From positions 1 to 51,500 of the forward strand of contig CANQRD010000005.1 of assembly GCA_947626185.1 (NCBI GenBank): a stretch of 51,500 nucleotides of DNA, read 5' to 3'. The notes below the pieces were generated by a model, which saw only the letters and a program-made list of their open reading frames with translations, had not been told where the DNA came from and made no database searches. A program made the translations under genes and the position numbers. The first letter of the stretch is position 1. Every line of letters starts with the position of its first letter. Source of the stretch: an uncultured Flavobacterium sp. (lineage in GTDB: Bacteria; Bacteroidota; Bacteroidia; Flavobacteriales; Flavobacteriaceae). This document shows positions 8,539-17,671 of this stretch, piece after piece.

Positions 8539-9507
8539 ATGAGTGATTTTGATGTTATTATTATTGGAGGTGGACCAATTGGTATTGCATGTGGTATTGA
8601 GGCTAAAAAGGCTAATTTATCGTATTTGATAATAGAAAAAGGATGTATTGTTAATTCACTATTTCACTATCCGATAAATATGCAGTTCTTTTCTTCCTCT
8701 GAGCTTTTAGAAATAGACAATATCCCATTTATCAGTAAAGAACATAAACCTAAAAGAAATGAAGCTTTAGAATACTATAGAAGAGTTGTTACTACCAATA
8801 ATCTCTCTATTCATTTATTTGAAACTGTTCTAAATGCACAGAAAAATAGAAACGGAAACTTTGAGATACAAACTTCTAAAACTAATTATTCTGCCAAAAA
8901 TATTATTGTTGCTACTGGCTTTTATGATATTCCAAATCTATTAAAGGTAAAAGGCGAAGAACTTGCCAAAGTTTCTCATTATTACACCGATCCGCATTAT
9001 TATGCAGGCATGAATGTGGTAGTTGTGGGTGCAAGCAATTCATCAGTTGATGCAGCTTTAGAATGTTGTAGAAAAGGTGCAAATGTAACAATGATTGTAA
9101 GAGATGCTGCAATTAGCTCACATGTAAAATATTGGGTAAAGCCTGATATAGAAAATAGAATTAAGGAAGGTAAAATAAAAGCATTATTCAATAGTAATAT
9201 TACCAAAATTACCCAAGACAATGTTATTGTAAATACACCTCAAGGAGAAGTAATCGTGAAAAATGATTTTGTGCTTGCCTTAACTGGTTATCGTCCTAAT
9301 TTTTCTTTTTTGAAAAAACTGAACATTAATCTTTCTTCCGATGAAAATTTAACGCCAACCTATAACATAGACACTATGGAAACTAATATTTCCAATCTAT
9401 ATTTAGCTGGTGTTGTTTGCGGTGGATTAAACACACATACATGGTTTATTGAGAATTCTAGAATTCATGCAAAAATGATTATTTCTAATATATTAACAAA
9501 GCAGTAA
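8539..9507 (+). CDS. YpdA family putative bacillithiol disulphide reductase
   Basis: 322-aa FAD/NAD(P)-dependent oxidoreductase. Near the N-terminus is a Rossmann motif IIIGGGPIG; a second NAD(P)-binding GxGxxN-like motif is VVVGASNSSVDAAL around residue 165; the C-terminal FAD motif is NLYLAGVVCGG. The protein lacks the CxxC of thioredoxin reductase, as YpdA proteins do. In Firmicutes YpdA reduces oxidised bacillithiol; bacillithiol genes occur in many Bacteroidota, so the same role is plausible but not shown. The frame is open from a TTG at 8512, but a -7 box covers that codon, so ATG 8539 (MSDFDVIIIGGG) is preferred; ATG 8524 is an alternative. It ends one base from the convergent Fur-family gene. 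Confidence 0.85.
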   Translation: MSDFDVIIIGGGPIGIACGIEAKKANLSYLIIEKGCIVNSLFHYPINMQFFSSSELLEIDNIPFISKEHKPKRNEALEYYRRVVTTNNLSIHLFETVLNAQKNRNGNFEIQTSKTNYSAKNIIVATGFYDIPNLLKVKGEELAKVSHYYTDPHYYAGMNVVVVGASNSSVDAALECCRKGANVTMIVRDAAISSHVKYWVKPDIENRIKEGKIKALFNSNITKITQDNVIVNTPQGEVIVKNDFVLALTGYRPNFSFLKKLNINLSSDENLTPTYNIDTMETNISNLYLAGVVCGGLNTHTWFIENSRIHAKMIISNILTKQ

Positions 9508-9508
9508 A

Positions 9509-9928
9509 TTAATTATTCTTGCATAAGTCACAACTTCCTTTAGCAATCACTTCAATATCATTTAGCGTAAATCCTTCAGGAATATCCATTTTAGGAATAA
9601 AAACTTGAGTTAAACATATAGTTTGTTTACATTTTTTACACAAAAAATGAAGATGTTTATCCTGATGTTTATTTTCTGTACAGTCTTGAGCGCATAAAGC
9701 ATAATGTGTATTATTGGATATTGATATACTGTGTAACAAACCTTTACTTTCGAATGTTTTTACTGTTCTATAAATTGTAACTCTGTCTGATTGTTCAAAA
9801 CCAGCTTCAATATCAGCTAAAGAAACAGCACCATTCTGTTGCTTCAAAAACTTTAAAACCAATAAACGCATGGCTGTTGGCTTTATGTTTTTTGCTTTTA
9901 GTTCTTTTTCTAACTCAATCATATTCAA
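9509..9928 (-). CDS. Fur family transcriptional regulator
   Basis: 139-aa metal- or peroxide-responsive repressor. The N-terminal winged helix includes VTIYRTVKTFESKGLLHSI, the DNA-recognition part of Fur proteins. The C-terminal dimerisation domain contains a His-rich stretch (KHQDKHLHF) and two CxxC pairs (CKKC, CDLC) that usually hold structural zinc. The sequence does not separate Fur, Zur and PerR types; the His pattern looks a little Zur-like. Met at 9922 is an alternative start. It converges on the YpdA-like gene with one base between the stop codons. Confidence 0.88.
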   Translation of the reverse strand: MNMIELEKELKAKNIKPTAMRLLVLKFLKQQNGAVSLADIEAGFEQSDRVTIYRTVKTFESKGLLHSISISNNTHYALCAQDCTENKHQDKHLHFLCKKCKQTICLTQVFIPKMDIPEGFTLNDIEVIAKGSCDLCKNN

Positions 9929-10148
9929 CTTTATTTGATTCTTAATCTTCTATAAAGATAAAAATGTTTAACGGTATAGCATATTTTTTATAATTGTTGC
10001 TTAGCAAATTTCTATTTAAACAAACAAAACCTCTTTATTCAAGAATCAGTTACTAAAAAAGTCAATAACAATACTATTTTCACAATCAAAATCACTAATA
10101 TTGTTCATTAGTCTTTTTTCAATAAATATTATTTGTACTTACAATAAA

Positions 10149-11348
10149 ATGCAAAAAATTATAGGTAGTATATTAATTGTTGCGGGAACAACAATTGGTG
10201 CGGGAATGTTGGCAATGCCAATTATTTCAGCAAATGTAGGATTCAGTTTTATTTCTCTGGTCTTAATTTGTATTTGGTTTACCATGTTTTATACAGCTAC
10301 GCTTTTAGTAGACGTTTACAAATACAATTCCTATAACGACGGACTAAATACACTTACTTTAAAATATTTAGGAAAGCCTGGAGCAGTTATTACAGCATTT
10401 TGTATGTTGATTTTAATGTATGCCTTAGTAAGCGCTTATATTACAGGAGGAGGCGAAATATTGCGTACAAATTTAGAACTTTGGTTAGGAGAAAAAGTTT
10501 CTCCTCAATTGTCGGCAGTTCTTTTTTCATTTTTATTTGGAGGCATCATTGCTTTCGGAACGCATTTGGTTGATATAAGTACAAAAATTGTTTTTACCAT
10601 AAAACTTCTATTTCTTTGCATAGTAATTGGCTTACTGTTACCAACTATTGAAATAGCTTATTTAAAATACCTACCGAATAATTCAATTCCAGTACTAGCA
10701 TCAATTCCGGTAGTATTTACAGGTTTTGGCTTTTCTGTTGTTATTCCAAGTTTGGTTAAATATTTGAAAGGAAATATAAAACAATTAAAACTTGTTTTTT
10801 TTATAGGAAGCGCCTTGCCATTACTACTTTACTTAATTTGGGAATTAACTATTTTAGGAAATATTGAAAGTACTATTTTTAATACTATGCTTACAGAAAA
10901 TGCTGGTTTAGAAGGTTTATTAAAAGCAATTCGTGCTGTACATGATTCTAAAATCATTAAAATATCTTTTACTATATTTGCTGCTGCTGCGCTACTTACT
11001 TCTTTTTGGGGTGTTTCTTTAGCGCTTTTTGATTACATTAAAGACCTGGGTAAAAATAAAGCTTATATAAAAAATCATTTTTCTACATTACTACTTACAT
11101 TTATTCCCCCATTGCTTTTTGCTTTGTTTTATCCCGATGGATTTGTAATAGCTCTTGGCTACGCCTCTATTCCATTAGTAATCTTGGCACTTGTATTGCC
11201 AATGCTAATTTTGCAAAAAGCACAAAAACAAGCAGGTGAAAAGCAATCAGTTTTTCAAAAATCGACTTCTTTATTTTTTTGGTTGTTATCTATTTTAATA
11301 TTTTTTTTACAAGGATTAATGGTTTCAGGTATTGTTCCATCATACTAA
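10149..11348 (+). CDS. Aromatic amino acid permease (Mtr/TyrP/TnaB type)
   Basis: 399-aa inner-membrane protein with about 11 hydrophobic segments. The N-terminal IGSILIVAGTTIGAGMLAMP is the signature of the hydroxy/aromatic amino acid permease (HAAAP) family, which imports Trp or Tyr with protons. Which amino acid is carried cannot be told. The frame extends 16 codons upstream, but Met 10149 places the signature at residues 3-22 as in the family. It stands alone between the Fur-family gene and aroQ; the proximity to aroQ (shikimate pathway) may be chance. Confidence 0.88.
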   Translation: MQKIIGSILIVAGTTIGAGMLAMPIISANVGFSFISLVLICIWFTMFYTATLLVDVYKYNSYNDGLNTLTLKYLGKPGAVITAFCMLILMYALVSAYITGGGEILRTNLELWLGEKVSPQLSAVLFSFLFGGIIAFGTHLVDISTKIVFTIKLLFLCIVIGLLLPTIEIAYLKYLPNNSIPVLASIPVVFTGFGFSVVIPSLVKYLKGNIKQLKLVFFIGSALPLLLYLIWELTILGNIESTIFNTMLTENAGLEGLLKAIRAVHDSKIIKISFTIFAAAALLTSFWGVSLALFDYIKDLGKNKAYIKNHFSTLLLTFIPPLLFALFYPDGFVIALGYASIPLVILALVLPMLILQKAQKQAGEKQSVFQKSTSLFFWLLSILIFFLQGLMVSGIVPSY

Positions 11349-11439
11349 ATATTTTATTTTTTACCCTTTCCTTAAAAAGCACTGATTTATTATATATTTT
11401 TTTATCATATTTAGCTATATTTCATACTTAATAATTAAA

Positions 11440-11447
11440 TACCTTTG
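11440..11447 (+). promoter_or_regulatory. -7 box of aroQ
   Basis: TACCTTTG matches TAnnTTTG; no clear -33 partner. Transcription would start near 11453, 19 nt before the ATG. The TTG that opens the longer frame (11454) coincides with that start and is unlikely to be used. Confidence 0.6.
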
Positions 11448-11471
11448 TCATAATTGTCAATTCCTAAAAAG

Positions 11472-11882
11472 ATGAAAATACTTATTCTTAATGGTCCAAA
11501 TCTAAACCTTTTAGGGAAAAGAGAAACTACTATTTATGGATCTTCAGATTTTGAAACCTATTTTGATTCTTTAGTAGAGCAATTTCCTGAAGTAGAACTT
11601 TCTTATTTTCAATCCAATATTGAAGGAGTGCTTATTGACAAACTACATGAAGTTGGTTTTTCACACGATGGTATTGTATTTAATGCGGGTGCCTACACAC
11701 ACACTTCAATTGCTTTAGCAGATGCTATTGCCGCAATTACAACCCCTGTAATAGAAGTACATATTTCTAATACACATGCACGAGAAAATTTTAGAAAACA
11801 TTCAATGATAGCGTCAAAATGTAAAGGGATTATTATTGGCTTTGGTTTAAAAAGCTATGAATTAGCAATTTGTGCATTTTAA
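11472..11882 (+). CDS. aroQ: 3-dehydroquinate dehydratase, type II
   Basis: 136-aa enzyme converting 3-dehydroquinate to 3-dehydroshikimate, step three of the shikimate pathway. Type II signature residues are present: NGPNLNLLGKRE near the N-terminus with the catalytic Tyr in TTIYG, the NAGAYTHTS substrate-binding loop and EVHISNTHARE with the catalytic His. Length is typical (140-150). The ATG at 11472 begins with the family's usual MKILILNGPN. It is followed five bases after its stop by the DUF5686 gene, so they may be co-transcribed. Confidence 0.96.
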   Translation: MKILILNGPNLNLLGKRETTIYGSSDFETYFDSLVEQFPEVELSYFQSNIEGVLIDKLHEVGFSHDGIVFNAGAYTHTSIALADAIAAITTPVIEVHISNTHARENFRKHSMIASKCKGIIIGFGLKSYELAICAF

Positions 11883-11887
11883 TTTTA

Positions 11888-14374
11888 ATGAATAAAACAA
11901 ACTTTGTAATACAAATCTTCTTTCTTTGCCTATTTTTTTTTTTACTAGGCACTGTTTCCTATTCACAAATTTTTAAAGGTAAAATAATATCTACCGATCA
12001 ATTACCGCTTTCCAACTGTTTAATTTTTATTCCTGAAACAAACGAATATACTACCTCAAATAATGAAGGAGATTTTTCTATTGATTGGTCGTCAAAATTA
12101 CCTTTATACATTCAGCTACAAGGCTATGAAAAACAAAAAATAAAATATAAAAACGGCGAAGAAAATGCCATCATCAAGCTTATTCCTCTTGACAAGAATA
12201 AAATTTTATACACAGAGAAAAACAACAGTTTTGCTAGATTTTTACTATCAATTATTTATCGTCAATTTAAACAAAGAATTAATGACTATGAAGTTGATTA
12301 TTATGCAAGAGGAGATATTCAACTAAATACAAAACGTCAAACTTTTTTAGGTCAACGACGAAAAGATCTTGATCCGGCATTAGATGTAAATCAAAACGAA
12401 TTGAATGACTTTATTTATTTTGGAGAAGTAAAGTCCAGTTTATTTTTTCAAAATAAAGTGATTAGTAAAGAGCAAATAAAAGCTTTTCAAACAAGAGGTA
12501 GCTCTAAGGACATTTTGTTTCTAATTGGTACAAATAATGACTTCAATATTTTTAATAAAATTGTTTCCAATCAAATAGAGGTTATTTCTCCATTATTACC
12601 TTACTCTAATAGTTATTATAATTATGATATTATAGAAGAAAAAAAACTAGACGATCAAACAATTTATAAAATTCAATTTACTCCTAAACGCGAAAGCGAA
12701 CCTGTTATGACTGGATACATTGAATTTACCGATAAAGACTGGCAAATACTTTTTTTTAGTGCTAAAATGCGAGGCACCAATATAAATCTAAAAAATATTA
12801 CCGAACTTCAAGTCGAACAAATTTACAGCTTTGTTCCTGATTTAAATGCCAATTTAAAAAGCAATCAAATAATTTCGTTTGACGGTCGTTTCTTGGTATT
12901 TGACTTTATAGGAAAATTTGAAAGTACTTTTAGAGATTATTTACCAAAATCAAGCTACGCAACAGAAAATAATTCTACAGAATATATATCTTATCAAAAA
13001 GGTTATAACATTGACGAAAACAACAAATTAAGTCAAGTACGTCCATATCCGCTTACAGAAACAGAGCGCGAATACTTGGTAGAAAAAACGATTTCACTTA
13101 ATGAAAACACAAAAGCTACCTTAAACGCAATTGATAAAAGAACAAATAATTTTACGCTTTTTAAATTAATTAAAGGATATAAATATATCAATTCATACAA
13201 AAACAGTTCGTACAGCTACCGAGGCTTGTTATCTACATTTGCTTTTAATGCAGTACAAGGCTTTAATATTACAACAGGAATAGATTACAATAAAATTCAC
13301 TCTAGTAATAATAACAATACTTCTTTTGGTGTAAATGTAAGTTATGGTTTAAGTGAAAGTAAATTTAGATTTAACGGATATTTAAAACATGTTTTTAACC
13401 AAACTAACTATGCTACTTTAAGTATTGAAGGAGGAGAGAAAATTGAACAATTTAATCATGACAATCCTATAAGTAAACCAATTAATTCAGTTGCTTCTGC
13501 CTGGTTTGGAAAAAATTATGCAAAATTTTTTCAGAAAAAATTTATTTCGATAGATTATAGCCAATATATTTTTGACAATTTCAACATAAATACAAAAGCA
13601 GAATATGCCTTTCGAGAAGTTTTATACAATAACTTAGAAAGCCCGCCATTTGTACCAACTTTAAATTTTGAGTCTAATAATCCACTAGATCCAACTGATT
13701 TTATTACAAAACCATTTGAAAACAACTACATCTTTAAATTCAATGCTAACATTCAAGTTGTTTTCGATCAAAAAACAATTCAATATCCGGATAAAAAACA
13801 GTACATTAAACAGTCAAAATTTCCAATCTTAGAAATTAATCTAGAAAAAGGTATTAGTCCAACTGATAATAAATATAATTATACCTTTGGTTCGATAACT
13901 ACAAAATATCAAAACAATATTGGAAACATTGGAGAATTGTATTCAGGTATTTCGCTGGGGCAGTTTTTTGAACAAAACGCCATTGCATTTACTGACTATA
14001 AGCACTTTAATGGAAACCAAACTTTTGTTGGTTCTACTGCAATTTACAATAACAATTTTAACCTATTGCCTTATTACTCTTATAGTACGAATAAATCATA
14101 TATAGAGTTTCACTTAGAACATGATTTTAGAGGTTTTATTACCAATAAAATTCCTTTATTAAAGAAAACAAGGTATTCTCTTATTATTGGTTTTCATTTA
14201 CTCAGTGTACCAGAAAAACCTACCTATAAAGAATACAGTATTGGTTTAAATAACTTCGGATTTGGAAAATTCAGACCTTTTAGAATAGATTTTGTAACTT
14301 CCTTATCTAGCAATACTAAAAAGACACACGGTGTTATCTTAGGTATTAAAATACTTGAATTAATTCAAAAATAA
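11888..14374 (+). CDS. DUF5686 / carboxypeptidase-regulatory-like outer-membrane protein
   Basis: 828-aa protein with a signal peptide ending near ...TVSYSQ, then a carboxypeptidase-regulatory-like beta domain (GKIISTDQLPLSNCLIFIPE, about 25-100) of the kind found at the N-terminus of many Bacteroidota envelope proteins, then a long DUF5686-type region whose C-terminal half alternates polar and hydrophobic residues and ends in an outer-membrane-like strand (VILGIKILELIQK). A beta-barrel in the outer membrane is inferred. The true role is unknown. The start chosen is ATG 11888, which avoids overlap with aroQ and gives a proper signal peptide. It ends at a bidirectional terminator. Confidence 0.85.
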   Translation: MNKTNFVIQIFFLCLFFFLLGTVSYSQIFKGKIISTDQLPLSNCLIFIPETNEYTTSNNEGDFSIDWSSKLPLYIQLQGYEKQKIKYKNGEENAIIKLIPLDKNKILYTEKNNSFARFLLSIIYRQFKQRINDYEVDYYARGDIQLNTKRQTFLGQRRKDLDPALDVNQNELNDFIYFGEVKSSLFFQNKVISKEQIKAFQTRGSSKDILFLIGTNNDFNIFNKIVSNQIEVISPLLPYSNSYYNYDIIEEKKLDDQTIYKIQFTPKRESEPVMTGYIEFTDKDWQILFFSAKMRGTNINLKNITELQVEQIYSFVPDLNANLKSNQIISFDGRFLVFDFIGKFESTFRDYLPKSSYATENNSTEYISYQKGYNIDENNKLSQVRPYPLTETEREYLVEKTISLNENTKATLNAIDKRTNNFTLFKLIKGYKYINSYKNSSYSYRGLLSTFAFNAVQGFNITTGIDYNKIHSSNNNNTSFGVNVSYGLSESKFRFNGYLKHVFNQTNYATLSIEGGEKIEQFNHDNPISKPINSVASAWFGKNYAKFFQKKFISIDYSQYIFDNFNINTKAEYAFREVLYNNLESPPFVPTLNFESNNPLDPTDFITKPFENNYIFKFNANIQVVFDQKTIQYPDKKQYIKQSKFPILEINLEKGISPTDNKYNYTFGSITTKYQNNIGNIGELYSGISLGQFFEQNAIAFTDYKHFNGNQTFVGSTAIYNNNFNLLPYYSYSTNKSYIEFHLEHDFRGFITNKIPLLKKTRYSLIIGFHLLSVPEKPTYKEYSIGLNNFGFGKFRPFRIDFVTSLSSNTKKTHGVILGIKILELIQK

Positions 14375-14403
14375 AAAAGCCTTCACATTTAGAAGGCTTT
14401 TTA
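14374..14403. terminator. Bidirectional terminator between the DUF5686 gene and murA
   Basis: Stem AAAAAGCCTTC / GAAGGCTTTTT with a 7-nt loop, A-run before and T-run after; it serves both convergent genes. Confidence 0.9.
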
Positions 14404-14405
14404 TA

Positions 14406-15719
14406 TTAATCTACTATACGTTCAATTTTTGCGCCAAGCGCTCTTAATCGTTCGTCTATTCTTTCATATCCTCTATCTATTTGATCAATGTTTTGAATAA
14501 CACTTGTACCTTTTGCCGATAACGCTGCAATTAACAATGAAATACCAGCACGAATATCTGGCGATGACATTTTTGTAGCTTTTAGTTGGGATTTAAAATC
14601 ATGCCCAATTACTACAGCTCTATGCGGATCGCACAAAATAATTTTCGCTCCCATATCAATCAGCTTATCTACGAAGAACAAGCGACTTTCAAACATTTTT
14701 TGATGAATTAATACTTCACCTCTAGCCTGCGTTGCAACTACCAAAATAACACTTAATAAATCAGGTGTTAATCCTGGCCAAGGTGCATCAGCAATTGTTA
14801 AAATAGAACCATCAATAAAGCTTTGTATTTCATATCCTTCTGTATGTGCAGGAATGTAAATATCATCTCCTCGTTTTTCTAATTGAATACCCATTCTTTT
14901 AAACGTATTTGGAATAACACCTAAATGTTCCCAACCTACATTTTTAATGGTCAATTCACTTTTTGTCATTGCAGCCAATCCAATCCAAGATCCGATTTCA
15001 ATCATATCTGGTAAAATAGTATGTTCGCAACCTTTCAGTTTTTCAACTCCTTCAATAGTAAGAAAATTAGAGCCTACGCCAGAGATTTTTGCTCCCATGC
15101 TGTTTAGCATTTTGCAAAGTTGTTGTAAATAAGGTTCGCAAGCAGCATTGTAAATTGTAGTTGTTCCCTTTGCTAGAACAGCTGCCATTACAATATTTGC
15201 AGTTCCGGTAACAGATGCTTCTTCTAAAAGAATATTTGCACCAGTTAATTGCTCTGCTTCAACACCATAGAAATATTCTTCTCTATTATATCTAAAAGTT
15301 GCTCCTAACTGAATAAACCCATCAAAATGTGTGTCCAATCTTCTTCTGCCTATTTTATCTCCTCCTGGTTTTGGTATATAACCTTTACCAAATCTTCCTA
15401 ATAAAGGACCTACCATCATTATAGAACCTCTTAACGCGCGACCACCTACTTTAAAATCTTCCGACATCAAATAATCTAAATTTAAATTATCTGCCTGGAA
15501 AGACATTTTGTTTGGTGCTAATTTCTTAACAGTTACCCCTAAACTAATTAGTAGTTCTATTAACTTATTTACGTCAATAATATCAGGTATATTCGAAATA
15601 GTTATTTCTTGATCCGTTAACAATACTGCACACAAAATCTGCAAAGCTTCATTTTTTGCCCCTTGCGCATGCACTTCACCTTTCAGTTGGTGTCCTCCTT
15701 CAATTTTAAATGTACTCAT
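14406..15719 (-). CDS. murA: UDP-N-acetylglucosamine 1-carboxyvinyltransferase
   Basis: 437-aa enzyme transferring enolpyruvate from PEP to UDP-GlcNAc, the first committed step of peptidoglycan synthesis. Two-lobed EPSP-synthase fold; Lys22 in GAKNEA matches the catalytic Lys22 of E. coli MurA, and the C-terminal DRGYERIDERLRALGA is diagnostic. In the active-site loop (KPGGDKIGRR) residue 121 is Asp (codon at 15357-15359) where E. coli has Cys115, the residue alkylated by fosfomycin. It starts one base inside the stop of the DUF4290 gene (TAATG overlap), so the two are translationally coupled. Confidence 0.97.
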   Translation of the reverse strand: MSTFKIEGGHQLKGEVHAQGAKNEALQILCAVLLTDQEITISNIPDIIDVNKLIELLISLGVTVKKLAPNKMSFQADNLNLDYLMSEDFKVGGRALRGSIMMVGPLLGRFGKGYIPKPGGDKIGRRRLDTHFDGFIQLGATFRYNREEYFYGVEAEQLTGANILLEEASVTGTANIVMAAVLAKGTTTIYNAACEPYLQQLCKMLNSMGAKISGVGSNFLTIEGVEKLKGCEHTILPDMIEIGSWIGLAAMTKSELTIKNVGWEHLGVIPNTFKRMGIQLEKRGDDIYIPAHTEGYEIQSFIDGSILTIADAPWPGLTPDLLSVILVVATQARGEVLIHQKMFESRLFFVDKLIDMGAKIILCDPHRAVVIGHDFKSQLKATKMSSPDIRAGISLLIAALSAKGTSVIQNIDQIDRGYERIDERLRALGAKIERIVD

Positions 15720-16438
15720 TACTTTTTACCTTTCGTTTGATGATTGTGCTTACTAAACTTTTTATTGTTATTGTTGTTGCTACTTCTTTGATTATTTGAA
15801 TGGTTATTATTGTTATTCAAATAATTACTTTTATTGGATTGTTTTTTATTTACCTGAATAAGATTGGCTGTAGTAGATAATTCTTCTTCCTTACGTGCAA
15901 GATTAATTTTTCCGTCCGACAACTCATATAAATGCTCAAAAATCACTTCATCTTTCACATTATCTTTATTCCAACTTAAATAACTTTTTTTCATGTGATT
16001 AGCTATAACAAGAATTAAGGCATCTTTCATCTCACCTTCTTCAAACTTTATAGCTTCGGCTATCATGCTTTTTATGTTATTACCATAATAGCGATATTTT
16101 GATTGTTTTTGAGGATAAGGTAAGATATCTGGTTTTGCATAAACCGTTTCTCTTGTAGCAATAGGAAATGGACAATCTACATCTAATTTAAAATCTGCCA
16201 TCATAAATAATTGATCCCATAATTTATGCTGAAAGTCTGGCACGTCTCGCAAATGAGGATTCATATCTCCCATTACAGTAATAGCATAGTTAGCTGCTTT
16301 ATTTCGCTTCTCTCTATCTTCTATTAAACTGATTTGCTCAATCATCATTTGAATATGACGACCATATTCTGGAATTATTAATTTATTTTTGGTAGTGTTA
16401 TAACCTAAATGGCTACAATTAGCTGAAGTAAATGTCAT
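15719..16438 (-). CDS. DUF4290 domain protein
   Basis: 239-aa cytoplasmic protein. Residues 1-180 match the DUF4290 family, found in Bacteroidota and usually encoded just before murA, as here. The last 50 residues are a low-complexity, Asn-, Ser-, His- and Lys-rich tail (for example NNNNNHSNN, SSNNNNNKKF, KHNHQTKGKK) that looks disordered and basic and could contact nucleic acid; this is inference only. The stop overlaps the murA start by one base. Function unknown; the conserved linkage suggests a link to cell-wall synthesis. Confidence 0.85.
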   Translation of the reverse strand: MTFTSANCSHLGYNTTKNKLIIPEYGRHIQMMIEQISLIEDREKRNKAANYAITVMGDMNPHLRDVPDFQHKLWDQLFMMADFKLDVDCPFPIATRETVYAKPDILPYPQKQSKYRYYGNNIKSMIAEAIKFEEGEMKDALILVIANHMKKSYLSWNKDNVKDEVIFEHLYELSDGKINLARKEEELSTTANLIQVNKKQSNKSNYLNNNNNHSNNQRSSNNNNNKKFSKHNHQTKGKK

Positions 16439-16494
16439 GTAAATTATTGATTTTTCAGATTACTAAAATAGTCTGAATGTAAGTTATTTTTAAT

Positions 16495-16782
16495 TTATAA
16501 CGATAATAATCCCTCTATTGTAGATAGCTGAATATACTTATCAATGATTGCTTGTGCACTCTGCATTTGTACTTTTACAGAAACACTTGTAAAAGCTCCT
16601 TTACTTGAGTTTCGTAAATTAATATCAGCATTCATTCCATCAAATGCTTCTTCTATTTGTGCAATTTTATGATCATCTGCAGGTACAATGAATTTGTACA
16701 AATATTCGTTAGGCCAAGTTCTATCTTGTTCTAATTTTTCTTTCAGGTTATCGTAAAATTCTTGTGTCTTAGTATCCATCAT
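16495..16782 (-). CDS. DUF493 family protein
   Basis: 95-aa protein of the DUF493 (YbeD-like) family, a small ferredoxin-like alpha/beta fold related to regulatory domains. Motifs include EYLYKFIVPADD and SSKGAFTSVSVKVQM. No activity is known. A TATATTTG box at 16801-16794 (minus strand) lies about 12 nt upstream, so it probably heads the leftward block DUF493, DUF4290, murA, although 56 bp separate it from DUF4290. The second Met (16779) is an equally good start. Confidence 0.85.
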   Translation of the reverse strand: MMDTKTQEFYDNLKEKLEQDRTWPNEYLYKFIVPADDHKIAQIEEAFDGMNADINLRNSSKGAFTSVSVKVQMQSAQAIIDKYIQLSTIEGLLSL

Positions 16783-17027
16783 TCCTTTTATTGCAAATAT
16801 ACAAATTTTTACAACGGTAGTATGTGTTCTTTCTAGTGAACAATTTCTTATTTTACTGCAAAATACAACTTTATAAATAATATTTCATTAGATATAATTG
16901 CTTTTTATTTACTAAGACAACCACCTATCCCTCTAAAAATCAAACATTAAAACTATAAAAAACATTAATATAGTGTCTTTTAGTAAAACTTAATGAATTA
17001 TCTCTTACCTAAACCGACTTTTTGTTT

Positions 17028-17035
17028 TACTTTTG
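17028..17035 (+). promoter_or_regulatory. -7 box of the AAA_28 gene
   Basis: TACTTTTG followed by CG, matching TAnnTTTG. It lies inside the 5' extension of the longest reading frame, which supports translation from ATG 17059 rather than 16993. Confidence 0.6.
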
Positions 17036-17058
17036 CGCCTTTGATATTTTTAGCAACA

Positions 17059-17592
17059 ATGAATACAAAACTTGTTTTAATAATTGGCGGACCTGGTTCA
17101 GGTAAAACATCTATTATTGATGAGTTAACTAACCGTGGATATACTTGTTATCCAGAAATATCACGCGAAGTAACAAAGAAAGCACAAGAAAAAGGAATTG
17201 AACAATTATTCTTGAAAGACCCTTTACTTTTTAGTCAATTATTACTTGAGGGTAGAATTGATCAGCATAAAAATGCTGTAAAAGAAAATGCTGAAGTAGT
17301 TTTTATCGACAGAGGCATTCCCGATGTGTTGGCCTATTTACATTATAAAGGTGATAAATATCCAGAAAGTTTTGACATAGCATGTAAAAAGCATGTTTAT
17401 CATCAAATTTTTCTATTACCTCCTTGGGAGAATATTTATATAAGTGACGATCAGCGCTATGAAACCTTTGAACAAGCCAATCTTATTCATCGCTATTTAG
17501 TAGATACTTATAAAAGTTATGGATATGACCTAATTGAAGTACCAAAAGACACTATACATAATCGCATCGAATTTATTCTTAACAAGTTATAA
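17059..17592 (+). CDS. AAA_28-type ATP-binding protein
   Basis: 177-aa P-loop protein. The Walker A motif GGPGSGKTS lies at about residues 9-17 and an aspartate motif FIDRGIPDVLAYL follows near residue 80, as in AAA_28/NadR-like kinase-type ATPases. It may be a small-molecule kinase; the substrate is not known. The frame extends 22 codons upstream to 16993, but that part contains the promoter -7 box and does not look like protein, so ATG 17059 (MNTKLVLIIGGPG) is preferred. It has its own terminator and precedes recQ. Confidence 0.8.
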   Translation: MNTKLVLIIGGPGSGKTSIIDELTNRGYTCYPEISREVTKKAQEKGIEQLFLKDPLLFSQLLLEGRIDQHKNAVKENAEVVFIDRGIPDVLAYLHYKGDKYPESFDIACKKHVYHQIFLLPPWENIYISDDQRYETFEQANLIHRYLVDTYKSYGYDLIEVPKDTIHNRIEFILNKL

Positions 17593-17596
17593 AAAT

Positions 17597-17633
17597 AAAA
17601 GGATTGTAGTAACTACAATCCTTTTATTTTTTG
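17597..17633 (+). terminator. Intrinsic terminator of the AAA_28 gene
   Basis: Stem AAAAGGATTGTAG / CTACAATCCTTTT around a TAA loop (17597-17609 / 17613-17625), followed by a T-rich tract. Confidence 0.9.
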
Positions 17634-17671
17634 ATTAATTTAGTACTTAGAAAGCATTATTACTTATTTTA

